NCBI GenBank assembly: GCA_015680685.1 | Contig: MNCI01016028.1 | Coordinates: forward strand, 716,236-736,449 | Source: Gnetum montanum | Taxonomy: Eukaryota; Streptophyta; Gnetopsida; Gnetales; Gnetaceae | DNA length: 20,214 bases | Direction of reading: 5' to 3' | In this document: positions 1 to 9,673 of the stretch, piece by piece | Numbering within the stretch: position 1 is the stretch's first letter | How the letters are laid out: the number at the start of each line of letters is the position of its first letter | The notes under the pieces: generated by a model | Databases searched by the model: none | What the model saw: the letters and a program-made list of their open reading frames with translations, nothing else | Told to the model about the DNA's origin: nothing | Translations under genes and position numbers: made by a program

Positions 1-2460
1 AGCAAAACTTCATATAAGATAGAGCATGGCCTTTTGTGACTACATTTATTACATACTAAAAATAGAGTTGGAACATTGAGCTTTATCAAATACTAAGGAC
101 CGAAAACTAAGAGTTATCTTACCTTACCTTACCTTATTATAATACCTACTTTACAAACATCCTTATTGCATCCCATATGAAGCATTCATACTAAAATTAA
201 TACTAGTAATTTTTACTACATAATAAATCATGTTTCTATGAAATGTACACTTAGAGAGTGGTGAATCTTTATGTTTTTTTAAAAAAGAAATACATTTATT
301 GGACAAGAAAGTTGATAGCACTTTTGATGCATTACTTGTTAATGTATCCATGTTCTCCATCAATGGTAGGTTACCCATTATGACGATAAATCCTTCATGA
401 AAAATTCCATTCCGGGACAACTATACTGCCAAAAAATCAAAACGAGAAATCAAACCAAAAAAGGATCAATAATCTTTCTTTTTTCTTCTCAACTCAATTG
501 GTTGACATATGCGAAAATAGATATATATCTATTTTGGCTTTTTTTTTACGTTATATAGGTAGCATTAGATATAGATATATACGTTGGTAAGGACTCATTC
601 CCTTTTTTTTTTGTACATGTTTCTCACTACTACTTCATAAGAGAGTGCTATATATGGCGCTAGCCTAGATGATGAGGGTAGGTTGGGTAACAATCCTTCA
701 CGACTGGGCTGCACTTTTGCCCTTCTTTCGAATGAACACCTAGAAAAAAGCTGGGAAGAAGTAAACAGGAACAAAAAGGTAATTCATGAGTCAACCCTAT
801 GTTACTCATTCTCCTCACCCTGGTATGCCCTTTTAATTAGTATAGCAGAGCAGAAAACAACATGATTAGGAAGGATGGGTAGCTGAATGCAAACACGTCC
901 CGTATCATATTGACTCCATATGACATTATGGCATAACTATCAGTGAGGGATGTTTACTCAAGCATGCCAATTCATAGCACAACTCAGAAGGACAAAGTTT
1001 TATGTTATGATAACCTCACCCCAACTACCAAATAGGGAGATATGCCTGCAGAATAAGGATCACATACACCCTGCACATCATACCAAAACATACTGAACTA
1101 ACTGGGCTTTGTTTTCACGTATATAAGTAGAATGTGTTGTAACATATGTAATCAAATAAAGGGTTTTTTTGGCACTTTTTGTGTCCTCCTAAGGTCACTC
1201 TACCCATAACGCTCTATAATGTGCGTAATGCTATGCCAAGTGACTTCTACCAAAATTCTCTAGTGATTGATGCAGCTCTCGACCTACCCACTTTAGAGGC
1301 TCCAGCATAAGCTGCCATTATGCTTCTAACCTTTAAAGGAACAACCTTTGGGACTTCCCCCCCCCCCCCCCTCACTACCCATCTCCATCTAACTTCTAGA
1401 GAATTCTATATAGCTTATCTATAAGTAATGTTCCTTAAAGGTTATTGGTAAAGGGCATTGTATTGGTATTATTGTTGGGTAGGTAGGGTAACGTTGACAT
1501 GGATGGGTAGGCTGGGTTACTTAGAAGTACTAGCAATAGTGGGGCTGGCCAAGGTTAACTGAGTATGACTAACAAAATGGTAGCGGTAACTATGTAACCC
1601 GAAATGACCCTAGTCATTCTAGGGCACTTGGTAACTTGTTTCTCGTGCAAGCGGTTGAACTCCCTTTGGTAGAAAAAGTCTTCCCATAAGGGGAATGTTG
1701 TGTCAAGGTTCATATATTACGTTTCATATTTGTAATGCAACCATAACCTCATGGCCTCACATCGTGTGGGCACTGCTTAATAATAGTGTAAGTCATTGTA
1801 CATGACCCTGCTGGTAAAGGTGGTATACCTTGTTACTAATAAATGGCTGCATGACTACCTAGTAGTGAAGAAAGAATGGTTAACGTGACTATGGTAGCTA
1901 ACATTAGTGGGAATAACCCACTTTCGGACCTATTGGACTACGCTTAAGCTACTCTAACGAGATAGGAAATGCAATGAGCATATGAAACAGTCAAAGGTTA
2001 TTTAATTATAATGTAACTACCTTTGTATGACTAAGTATCTTGTTGATGAATGCGTGTAGTATGGGCATTGCTTATGGTGTCTATTGGTGGAAGTGGTATT
2101 CTGGGAAAGTGGTTTGTTGACGGTGGATGCCCGTAGAATGGTGCATTCAAGAAAGTGATCTCTAGAATTATTTGCGAACCTAGTATCCGAAACATCATGT
2201 ATTCATCTTTCATGTTCGACGAATTGTGAAAAGAGGCCCATGTTATTCCCTGGGATTAGCAGGTAGCAAGTTCCTGAGTTCCCCTGTTATACTTGAATTG
2301 ACCAATGGTAAATGGTCCCATGCCAATGTCAGTGTGACGGTAACAGGCATAACAGGTACGAATTAATGTGGTGAGTGCCCCCGTCATTTTCTATATTTTT
2401 AGGCATGGTACTAGGTTACTAAGCTAAGTAGCCTGCACCTCAATTATCTGGTGAAGCCAC
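1..2460. other. No recognisable gene; unassigned intergenic or decayed repeat DNA
   Basis: I see no protein family, RNA gene or LTR boundary here. The stretch is somewhat less AT-rich than 2460-4600 and is full of short GGTAAC/GGGTAA-type words, for example around 1480-1640. The longest open frames (at 163-420, 683-865 and 2031-2213) are 60-85 codons with no motif. A TATATAAG word at 1120-1127 is followed by AATAAA near 1155, which could be a chance match or a relic of an LTR. A run of 15 C spans 1357-1371. It may be the untranslated part of an old element, but nothing proves that. Confidence 0.4.
1329..1443. repeat. Short imperfect inverted repeat flanking a C-run
   Basis: The word AACCTTTAAAGGAAC at 1329-1343 is matched, inverted, by GTTCCTTAAAGGTT at 1430-1443, with a single-base length difference. 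The arms flank about 86 bases that include a 15-base C homopolymer (1357-1371). It could be the ends of a tiny MITE-like relic, or chance, since the arm core TTTAAA is itself palindromic. I see no target duplication. Confidence 0.25.
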
Positions 2461-3008
2461 CTATGAAAAGCTATGTCAACAAAATTTGTTTATTTAAATA
2501 CAAGAAATTTTAAGAAAAATTCTAGGGATAAGCAACAAAAAGTTAGCACTTCAAGTTATAACTAAAGTACTCTTACGTATGTTAAAATCGGATCTACAAA
2601 TTCAAGTGCTTTCTCCTTAGATACCTTAATTTTTAATACAAAAGGATTGGAATGTTGAATGTTAAATCATAAAATTTGAAGCTCAATTTGAGGCTTTTTT
2701 TTAATAGTAACATTTAGTCATCAATAAAGGTAACTTATTGGTTAATACTTATGACATGCAAAGTACAAATTTAATTCCAATATTACACTTTTCTAAAAAC
2801 TATGTATGTGAACTAATTTAACTATATATTTATGATATATATTTATTATTTGGCCAATAGAATCTTTTTCTTTTTAAAATTAATGAAATCTCAAAATTGA
2901 TTCACTAAGAATTGATTTTTATTTTGAAAAAAAATCAAAATTACTATTAAATAATTCTTTTATGCTAGTTGTTGAGCCTTAAATAATTGTGTATTGATAA
3001 TTCAGTGA
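2461..3008. other. AT-rich stretch without recognisable features
   Basis: Base composition drops sharply in GC after about 2460. No open frame, LTR end or repeat is recognised. A T-run follows GGC near 2692; read on the minus strand it is an A-run that could be a LINE tail, but it is too short and too far from the LINE fragment to claim. Confidence 0.4.
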
Positions 3009-3300
3009 GCCATTACATGACCATAATAATTCTTATGAAAAAGTTCATCTCTTGGTGCAATGTTATTGGCCAAGCCATTACATACCTATAAAAATTCTTA
3101 TGAAAAAGTTCATCTCTTGGCCCAATGTTATTAGCTAAGCCATTACATACCTATAAAATGTCTTGTGAAAAAGTTCATCCCTTGGCCCAATATTACGATG
3201 ATAATTATTTATTTTCATGACAAAGATGAGCCAATATATACCCATAATAATTCTTGTGAAAAAGCTCATCTCTTGGCCTAGCCTATCAATGATATGACAT
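3009..3300. repeat. Minisatellite, about 65-bp unit, four copies
   Basis: Units start at the GCC before ATTACAT at 3009, 3074 and 3139, and at GCCAATATA at 3230. Units 1 and 2 are each 65 bp and nearly identical. Unit 3 is 91 bp because it carries about 26 extra AT-rich bases. Unit 4 is the most diverged. The shared core is a GAAAAAGTTCATCTCTTGG-type segment. The array abuts the low-coordinate end of the minus-strand LINE fragment, so it may have grown from LINE or LINE-flanking sequence. The unit length is not a multiple of three, so it is not a protein repeat. Confidence 0.85.
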
Positions 3301-4370
3301 TTTATGAGATTTTACTAAAAATATATTAATAGTCTCACAATCTACAATGATGAAATCATTTATATAAAGTGATTCTAGTTTAAGTATTTGACCATTTTCT
3401 TTTAGGAATTTTAAAAATTTCTTAGAAGGTTCATCTTCAACTCTCAACTAGGACATGAGACTTTTAGCTTTAAAACCATTCCAATGTTGTTTAACATAAC
3501 AAGCTTTCACCAAGGTCTAAAAAAATTTGCATTTGTTTGATAGATTTTACAAGCTCTTTTTCAACTTGACACTTTCACTTAGCAAAATTGCTATCCAAGG
3601 TATAATGCATGATTTTTCACTCTACAAGTACTTTGATGCCACTGATCAAGCAAACCAATATTAGTAGTAGGTTTTTTGTTCTACATTCCATAAAGATTTC
3701 AAAATACTTTTTCTAGTGATTTATATAAACATATTAACATTCATATGAAAAAGCTATTTCTTCCAAAAGGATGAAAAATTAATCCTAAAGTAAAAATACA
3801 ATAAAAAATGATTTAAAAGGTACAATCTGTATACACTTCTACTTTACTTGTAGGTTTCCAAAAAGAAACATCAGAGATGTAAAATCTATTTAGCCAATAA
3901 CAAATTCTATCATTTCCTTGGTTATAATTACCCCAAGTATAATTCTTATCATTTAAATGCTATAGAAATAGATAGCTAATACTTGAAAGTACATATTTTT
4001 CTTGAAAATTGTACCAAAATTTTCCCTTGAAAATACATATTAGGAAGAAAACCATTAATTTTATCTAAATAGCTTTCAACCATATTGAAATCACCTCCAA
4101 TGATCTACGAAACTTTAGGCAAAGGAAAAATATATTTGCAAACTTTTGATTGATCTTTTGATTTATTAGGAGCATAAATATTATAGATTTCAAAGTCTTC
4201 TTTTTCACTTTGACAAGTAATCCAGGTAACTCTTCCAAGGTTATTAAAACCAAAATTCAAACTATTTCTAGTCCAATTTTTATTAACTAAAATAGCAGTA
4301 CCTCTTTTATTAACTTCATGAGTAGCAAAAAAATCAATGCAATTTTTAAAAATTCTCTAAGTCATGGATT
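3290..4370 (-). pseudogene. L1-type LINE ORF2 fragment: APE-like endonuclease and start of the linker
   Basis: The minus strand from about 4350 to 3830 translates to an apurinic-type LINE endonuclease. In order it shows NKRGTAILVNKNW (about 4310-4270), RVTWITC, IYNIYAPNKSKDQ (about 4180), then IIGGDFNMVES around 4100-4070, which holds the family's catalytic Asp-Phe-Asn core, then YTWGNYNQGNDRI (about 3890) and LNRFYISD (about 3865). In the family the endonuclease nicks target DNA to prime reverse transcription. Decay is clear: a TAG replaces the usual Trp just before IIGGDFN, the expected Asp of the LDR motif is Asn, and there are frameshifts after about 4020. From about 3560 to 3290 a weaker match to the region before the RT (KKFLKFLKENGQI) is visible. 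RT and tail are absent, so this is a truncated dead copy. Identification of the endonuclease is firm; the outer limits are not. Confidence 0.85.
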
Positions 4371-4613
4371 AGATTTTGGTGGACAATGTTGAGTTATAAT
4401 GTTGTAATTAAACTATGTCTTGGTAGTAAATATTGTTTAAAAAATTTAGGTTTTAACATCCTCCACTTTTAAAGAATAAGGTTTTATTCTAGATAATACC
4501 CTCCATACCTTAAGAAAGGTTCTTATCCAATACTCTAGGTTTTCTCATAATTATTTAATTCAATGGTAAAACTAATGCAATCACAAGGCGTTAGTTAATA
4601 TAGTGGTTGGTAA

Positions 4614-5870
4614 TGAGGATTGTAGAACTTAGAAGGAAGGAGGGAGAAGATGGGGGATGGGATGAATAAGTTCTTTAAATCAACAAATATTCAACACAAA
4701 GCACACACAATTTTATGTGGTTCCCCAACTTGGGTACTCCATACTTGGAGGGTAGATCGCTTACACACCTACAGACTTTGTTCCTCTCAAAATGTGGTTT
4801 GAAGGGTACCACACCCTCTATAAGCTCTAAGCTCTACTCCAAAGTGATTCAATGCCATGAATCCACTCAACCTCGTAAGGTTCCAAACAAGCTTAGAATG
4901 TGGTTTCCAAAATTCCATAACCTTTATAATTTGAGCTCAGCTTTAGAGTATTGTGGTGCTACACCAACACTCAATCCTGCAGGATCCCAACAAGCTCAAG
5001 GATGATGCCTTCTCGTAAGAAGCACATCAACCTCACAGGGTAACAAATGAGGAAAAAAATTACAAGGAAAGGATGAAACTAATTTTTGTACTTTAAGGTA
5101 CAACTTAATTGATTACTATAACAATACAATTGATAGTACAATGAAGCACATAAATACAATAGAATAATATGCACAAATATTTCTTGATGTTGACACTTGT
5201 TTGCACAAAAAACTTGTACATTCCCCAAGAGAATGAAGTCTTCTTATAACCTTCATGTTTTTGAAATCACCTCAGAATTTGTGCAATGACTATCTAACAG
5301 TTAAGGGAGATGTCTTCTTTGAGATTGGGACATCTCACTATTTAGACCTAAATTTGAGGTAGATGTCTCACACCCAAGGGATATGTCTTCTAGGAGACAT
5401 CTACATGTAAACATCTTCTCCATGGAGTAGACATCTACTATTTTTAGAAGACATCTTTTGTGCTTCTTCTGTACTTTAGCCAAGACATCTTCAACTTCTT
5501 GTAGAAGTATTCTCAGTATTTGGGCTTTACTTCCCAAGGCTTCCTTTCATTGATTTGGCTCATCCCTAGAACTTCTTCATTTTGTTGTAGTATTTATCTT
5601 TGTTCTTCCTCCCACTTTTCTAATGAAGTCTTTGTCCAAGCTCTCTTGAGTACTTGTTGTCTATGAAGTCCATGTTCCCTTGAGTGCCCATCCATGTTTG
5701 GAAAGTCCTTGTTATCTTCTTGTTATTTCCACTTTGACATCTCTTTGTGGATTTCATCTCATCTATAGATGTCATCCATGTTCTTATCCTACAAACATAG
5801 TAACCACACAAACATCATTGGTCTCCGTTTTCCTTAAGGTTTTGACATACCAAAAGGTCAATAGGTAACA
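4614..5870 (-). mobile_element. Copia-family LTR on the minus strand (LTR-A)
   Basis: Read on the minus strand it starts TGTTACCTATTGACC at 5870 and ends ATCCTCA at 4614. It aligns throughout with the plus-strand LTR at 9674-10748. Shared blocks include a 27-base identical stretch next to the start (TTGACCTTTTGGTATGTC and following), the GGAACAAAGTCT block, and the CCAAGTTGGGGAACCACAT-type block near the end. An internal duplication of about 103 bp is marked by CTTGTT..ACC words near 4886 and 4989. No primer-binding site follows the 4614 end. A purine-rich tract precedes the 5870 end, so this is best read as a 3' LTR. The flanking 5-mers (4609-4613 and 5871-5875) do not match, so it is not a clean solo LTR. 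Short open frames inside it (for example 4715-5005 plus and 5301-5537 minus) are incidental. Confidence 0.88.
5309..5489. promoter_or_regulatory. GATGTC/GACATC hexamer ladder in LTR-A U3
   Basis: Exact GATGTC or GACATC hexamers start at 5309, 5329, 5362, 5396, 5430, 5450 and 5484, and one-mismatch copies at 5382 and 5410. Steps are 20, 33, 20, 14, 14, 20, 20 and 34. The same order of steps is found in LTR-B, so the spacing is conserved within the family. The position in the LTR and the regular spacing suggest a cluster of protein-binding sites acting as a U3 enhancer; that function is inferred. Further copies lie at 5736 and 5768. Confidence 0.7.
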
Positions 5871-5890
5871 CCTCATTTTACTACCCTTAT
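5871..5890 (-). other. Probable polypurine tract of LTR-A's element
   Basis: On the minus strand the bases directly before the LTR start read AAGGGTAGTAAAATGAGG, 15 of 18 purines, ending exactly at TGTTACC. A tract of this kind primes plus-strand synthesis and sits just inside a 3' LTR. It supports reading LTR-A as a 3' LTR whose internal region lay at higher coordinates, now decayed or deleted. Confidence 0.5.
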
Positions 5891-7600
5891 AATAGTAGTT
5901 CCAATCTAATAAAACTCTTTTCACTTATAAAATTGAAAGAAAAAAAGGGTTATTATATTTCATTATTTTATATTTAACATTTCATTCTTATAGAGGTTAT
6001 TAATATTAAAACTATGACTATATGTTTCTTAGGCCATGCAACCAATAATGCTTTAGTAAACCTTAAATAGATTATAATAATATATAAGCATATCCCTTAA
6101 AATAAAAATGTAGAATTTAAAATATTAAATGATTAAATAATGGATTTTCATAAACTAGGTCTTTAAGGCTATTTAGCATGATGTCCATCTATAAATGAGT
6201 TCGTTTCACTATTAGTATAATAGCATTAGAGTAGTAGTGTAACCAACTCATTGACATATTTAGATATTATTAAAATTGAACAAATTTTGATTACTATGCC
6301 TTCAAAGGATGGAAAAACAACAAGTCTAGAAAACTTGAATCCCAAGTTTACTTCTTCCTAACCTTATCCAAGTGCTATTACAACTAACAATGAGGTATTT
6401 GCTTAGTGGTAAGAGCCTTGAAGTGAACCCTAAGTAAATATTGTAGTGGGCAATGTAAAGTTATGAATTTTAAAATAATTTTGTAGAAGGAATTTTAAAA
6501 TTTCCATATCTGGTAAGTATCAATGTAGATGTAAGTATTGGTTGAGAGAATCCTTCCTTCTTTGAAAAATAAAATAATAAAATTTAGTCTATAAAATATG
6601 TGTATAATATAGTATGGAAAATTAGGAAATATATTTACCATTACATTATTGTGTTGGCATTCTAGCCTAGTTCATTTTGTTGGGACAAGGCTAAGATGAT
6701 GATGATGTTTATTATTATATGATTTACACTCATAGATTACGTATCTTAGGGTAAGATAAATTCTCTAAAGTAGCTTTCAAGGATTCATGAAACCATGGTT
6801 GATATTTTCAGGGAATGCAATGGTTGAGAAAATGGAATATCTCTTGAGAGGACATGTAGCAAAATCTTAAGCATATTCACCAACTATTCAAGAAAAAGGT
6901 ATTAATAAAATTATAGTCTAATATAGAAGGCAAAAGATAATTTTATTTACATTGCATCAAATTTAGTAAACTAGATACAAAAGCTCACTATCTCTCAGTT
7001 GTTATCTCAATCAAGTATCAAAATGCTATCAGTAAGCTTTGCTTAAGTTTTAAACATATTAGGATTGAAAGTTGAAGATGGATTCAAATCCCTTGAAAAG
7101 AGCACATTTGTAGGTTGTTCAAGTCAAAAGTCCTTTAAGATGAGTTACATGTGTTTCTTTCTTGGGTTGTGATTACCCATTTGAGATAGTGTTATAATGT
7201 TACAACAAAAATCTTGTATGATTTATTTTTACTACCCCCATTGGTGCTTGGTCAATTTGTAGAGTTTATTTTTATTTTTCATGAAAATGTAATATCTTTT
7301 CTAATAGATTGTATGGGTCTTTGAATGTAATAAAGCTTCAATTTGAATCATTCCTTCAAATAGTTATAGAAAAAATATAATTTAGTGTTATGTGCTTTGG
7401 CACATAATGGGTTATGGAAAAAATATCATTTGGCATCATAGGATTATGATCTATACTTAGTATTATAATTTACAACTTTTTGGGTAGCATTAGAGTGAAC
7501 AAAAATAGGGGGTTTAGAGTAGGTTCATTCCACTAATTAATCACCTTTAAATAATAAATCTAGATATTATGAAAAGATAATTAATTTGCTAGAAAACAAG
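5891..7600. other. AT-rich stretch without recognisable features
   Basis: No coding motif or repeat is recognised on either strand. By position it could hold the decayed internal part of the copia element ending in LTR-A, but I could not recognise copia RT, RNaseH or integrase motifs in it. It might equally be ordinary intergenic DNA. One isolated GATGTC occurs at 6180. Confidence 0.4.
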
Positions 7601-7930
7601 GAAAATTGGCTATCTTCAATTAATTAATTAGAAGGTTACAACGAGATTTCCAGAACCCACAATATCCAAAACCATTCACCCTCAAATGATATTGTAGAAC
7701 TTGAGACTTTAAACCTACACAATGGTCATTCTGAATACAAGACACAACCAATAGAGAGATTCTCCCAAAACCTAGGATTGAAATATCAACTTGCAAGTAA
7801 GACTAGAATACATAATTCTACATCATTAACCTTGGAGCTATAACCTATATGTAATTACTCAATGTGCTCTCTCACACCTTAACCAAGCTCTTGCCAACTA
7901 AAGAGATTTTCCTAAGAAATCTCATCTCAC

Positions 7931-7948
7931 AACTCACTCACTCACTCA

Positions 7949-8019
<71 letters not shown>

Positions 8020-8020
8020 N
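7931..8020. repeat. Compound microsatellite (ACTC)n-(AC)n-(CT)n ending at an undetermined base
   Basis: An ACTC-type tract runs to about 7950, then (CA)n to 7980, then about 19 CT units to 8019. Base 8020 is N, exactly at the end of the CT run. The true repeat length is therefore uncertain, since such tracts often collapse in assemblies. The tract lies inside the gypsy LTR. A 64-codon frame read through it (7864-8058) is an artefact of the repeat. Confidence 0.95.
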
Positions 8021-8247
8021 TATCAACAATTATGAATTACATCAATATTTATGGATAATAGGAAGATAAGAAACCTAGAAACCTTTTGTCAAATTAACTT
8101 GAGATTTTTTAGTTGTTTCCATGGTCTTTCACTATTTTCTCCCACTATTTTCACTTTTTTTTTCAACTTATCCTAACTATTTTCTGAATTGGGATGGATG
8201 GTTTTGGAAGTTTCTTTAGTTGTATGGGTCATCTCTAGCTTTGGAAA

Positions 8248-8412
8248 GATGTCTCCTATCAAAATCAACTTTTAGGGTAGATGTCTCCTATGTAGGCAAG
8301 ATGTCTTCTTCTAGGACAAGACATCTCCTTCTAGTAGAGATGTGTTGGGCAAGATGTCTTTCGTAAGAAGACTCCACTCCCAAAAAGACATCTTGTCTAA
8401 CTACAAGATGTC
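8248..8412. promoter_or_regulatory. GATGTC/GACATC hexamer ladder in the gypsy LTR
   Basis: Exact hexamers start at 8248, 8280, 8300, 8320, 8353, 8387 and 8407, with a one-mismatch GATGTG at 8339. Steps are 32, 20, 20, 19, 14, 34 and 20, nearly the same set as in the copia LTRs. Typical flanks are A-AGATGTCT-T and its complement. The ladder begins about 50 bases inside the LTR start, whereas in LTR-A it starts almost 390 bases in, so simple homology of whole LTRs does not explain it. Confidence 0.65.
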
Positions 8413-8460
8413 TTTTATCAACCTCAAGCCTTAAACGGGATTAAAAGAGGTGTTCTTACA

Positions 8461-8480
8461 CTAGCTCTCCCACCCTTTAA
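8461..8480 (-). other. Polypurine tract of the gypsy element
   Basis: Minus-strand AAAGGGTGGGAGAGCTAG lies immediately before the LTR start TGTAAG. It is the expected plus-strand primer site between the end of pol (8679) and the 3' LTR. The final CTAG is not purine-only, so the exact junction may be a few bases off. Confidence 0.65.
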
Positions 8481-8678
8481 AAAGTGAACTCATGTAAACA
8501 ATGGAGTAGGGGTTGAAGTGATCCCCCACTCATAAAGTTTGGTCTCATGAACCCATACAACATCATTTGTTGATTGATCCTCCTAATGGATCAAATATTC
8601 ATGCCTCTTCACTCTCTGAGTGCTAGAAGCTTCTCTCCACTTGAGTACAATTACGTTCTTATTCATTGAAGGCTTGGA

Positions 8679-9194
8679 CTAATCAATAGTTCCCTTTAAC
8701 TTATCAATGCTATCCTGTATGATCTTCTCATCAAGTGGTCCATGATAGTACAAAAGATTTGAAATATTAAATATAAAATATATATCAACATCATTTGGTA
8801 ATTCAATCTCAAAAACATTATCATTAATGTCAACCTTTATCTTGAAAGGCCCCATATTCTTTTCTTTTAACTTGAAGAAGTTAACACCTTTCAATCACTT
8901 CTTCTTCAAGTGCACCCAAACCAAATCACCCATAGCAATATTAGGCTTATGTTTATCCTCATTCCTCTTGAGGACTCTTTCTTTACCCTTCTTCTTTAGA
9001 TTTGATTTTACTTGAGCATGGAGATCCCTCATCTCTTGCACAAAATTAGTACTAAGCTGACCTTCATCATCACAAGCACATCTTCTTAATGTTTGGAAGT
9101 CTCTCACTAATCCTTCCTTCACCATCAAAATTACAATGTAGATTTCCTTCATGCTATCCATTTGTTTCACAACCAAGATAATCAATTTCATCAC
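8679..9194 (-). pseudogene. Ty3/gypsy polyprotein C-terminus (integrase C-terminal domain)
   Basis: Two open stretches on the minus strand, 9194-8895 and 8894-8679, are in one frame, separated only by a TGA at 8897-8895. Together they read like the end of a gypsy pol: an EMRDLHAQVKSNLKKK helix, then IAMGDLVWVHLKKK (the conserved GD-V-V/W motif of the integrase SH3-like C-terminus), then MGPFKIKVDINDNVFEIELP and FNISNLLYYHG, the usual final block. No chromodomain follows; the frame stops about 25 codons later. The upstream catalytic integrase core, RNaseH and RT are not present, so the element was internally deleted or was non-autonomous. The domain call is firm; the clade is not assigned. Confidence 0.88.
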
Positions 9195-9673
9195 TATATA
9201 TGTTCACATTCACATTAATAATGATTTTTTTAATTATGACTACTACTATAGCCATCATTATCAAATACAAAATTAGATATATTACCACTATGAGTCTTGC
9301 TTTTACCAAAAATGGCATCAAAAGTTACATTGCTTTCATCATTCATAATATAACTTACAATTTCATCATAATCACCACAATGATGATGATGCTCATCATC
9401 ACAATTGAAGAAACCACTACCAAGCTGAAGTAAAAAGCTAGAATCCAAAACACTAGTTTCCACATAAGAGACATTACTACTATCTGCAAGGTAAATATTA
9501 AACTCACTTATCTCTTCATAACTTCTCCTATCCATCTTTGGTTTAACATTTTCAACATATGGCTATCCAATCACATCAAATCTTAAAGATTCAAGATTCC
9601 ACATAGAAGTCTCCAACTCTAATGATTTCTCATCTTTAAAGGAATCATCAACAACTTCTACATCTTACTTTGA
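9195..9673 (-). pseudogene. Unrecognised acidic coding remnant upstream of the integrase piece
   Basis: A minus-strand frame runs from the copia LTR edge at 9673 to about 9230 with stops only near 9667 and 9567. The clean part (9535-9230) is about 100 residues: MDRRSYEEISEFNIYLAD, then a serine-rich stretch, then CDDEHHHHCGDYDEIVSYI, then a Ser/Asn/Asp-rich end. It is strongly acidic and has four consecutive His between two Cys, but no domain I know. The position corresponds to where RT and integrase core should be. It may be gag-pol spacer brought next to the integrase end by a deletion, or a captured sequence. The reading frame is abruptly cut by the copia LTR. Confidence 0.45.

Larger units (their letters stand above)
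7600..8460 (-). mobile_element. Probable 3' LTR of a Ty3/gypsy element (distal end approximate)
   Basis: On the minus strand a purine tract (AAAGGGTGGGAGAGCTAG) is followed at 8460 by TGTAAGAACACC, a canonical LTR start. This lies about 200 bases after the stop of the gypsy integrase C-terminus. The LTR body carries a GATGTC ladder (8248-8412), then the compound microsatellite (7931-8019), then a U5-like stretch around 7640-7790 (GGGTTCTGGAAATCTCGTTG and neighbours). No unambiguous CA end was found, so the 7600 limit is only an estimate. No second copy is in the window to confirm the boundaries; the 5' LTR would lie beyond the nested insertions. Confidence 0.6.

Noticed and set aside
163-420. 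85-codon open frame on the minus strand
   Set aside because: No motif, ordinary composition for AT-rich DNA and no recognisable neighbours; chance length is plausible.
1120-1160. TATATAAG and AATAAA as a complete small transcription unit or LTR
   Set aside because: Both words are common in AT-rich DNA, and no LTR ends, primer site or second copy were found.
2031-2213. 60-codon minus-strand frame with Pro-rich end
   Set aside because: No family recognised, stops close on both sides, no splice or promoter context.
3009-3300. CRISPR-like array
   Set aside because: Units are contiguous and alike over their whole length with no unique spacers, and the DNA is plant.
4715-5005. 96-codon plus-strand frame inside LTR-A
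   Set aside because: It runs antisense through the R/U5 part of the LTR. Its repeated phrases reflect the internal LTR duplication of about 103 bp, not a protein repeat.
4614-5870. LTR-A as a clean solo LTR
   Set aside because: The flanking 5-mers GGTAA and CCTCA do not match, and a polypurine-like tract adjoins the LTR start.
7864-8058. 64-codon frame with His-Thr and Leu-Ser runs
   Set aside because: It is the CA and CT microsatellite translated, and it crosses the undetermined base.
9200-9433. 77-codon hydrophobic plus-strand frame resembling a membrane protein
   Set aside because: It is the antisense shadow of the minus-strand acidic frame; Ile/Thr/Met richness follows from Asp/Asn/His codons on the other strand.
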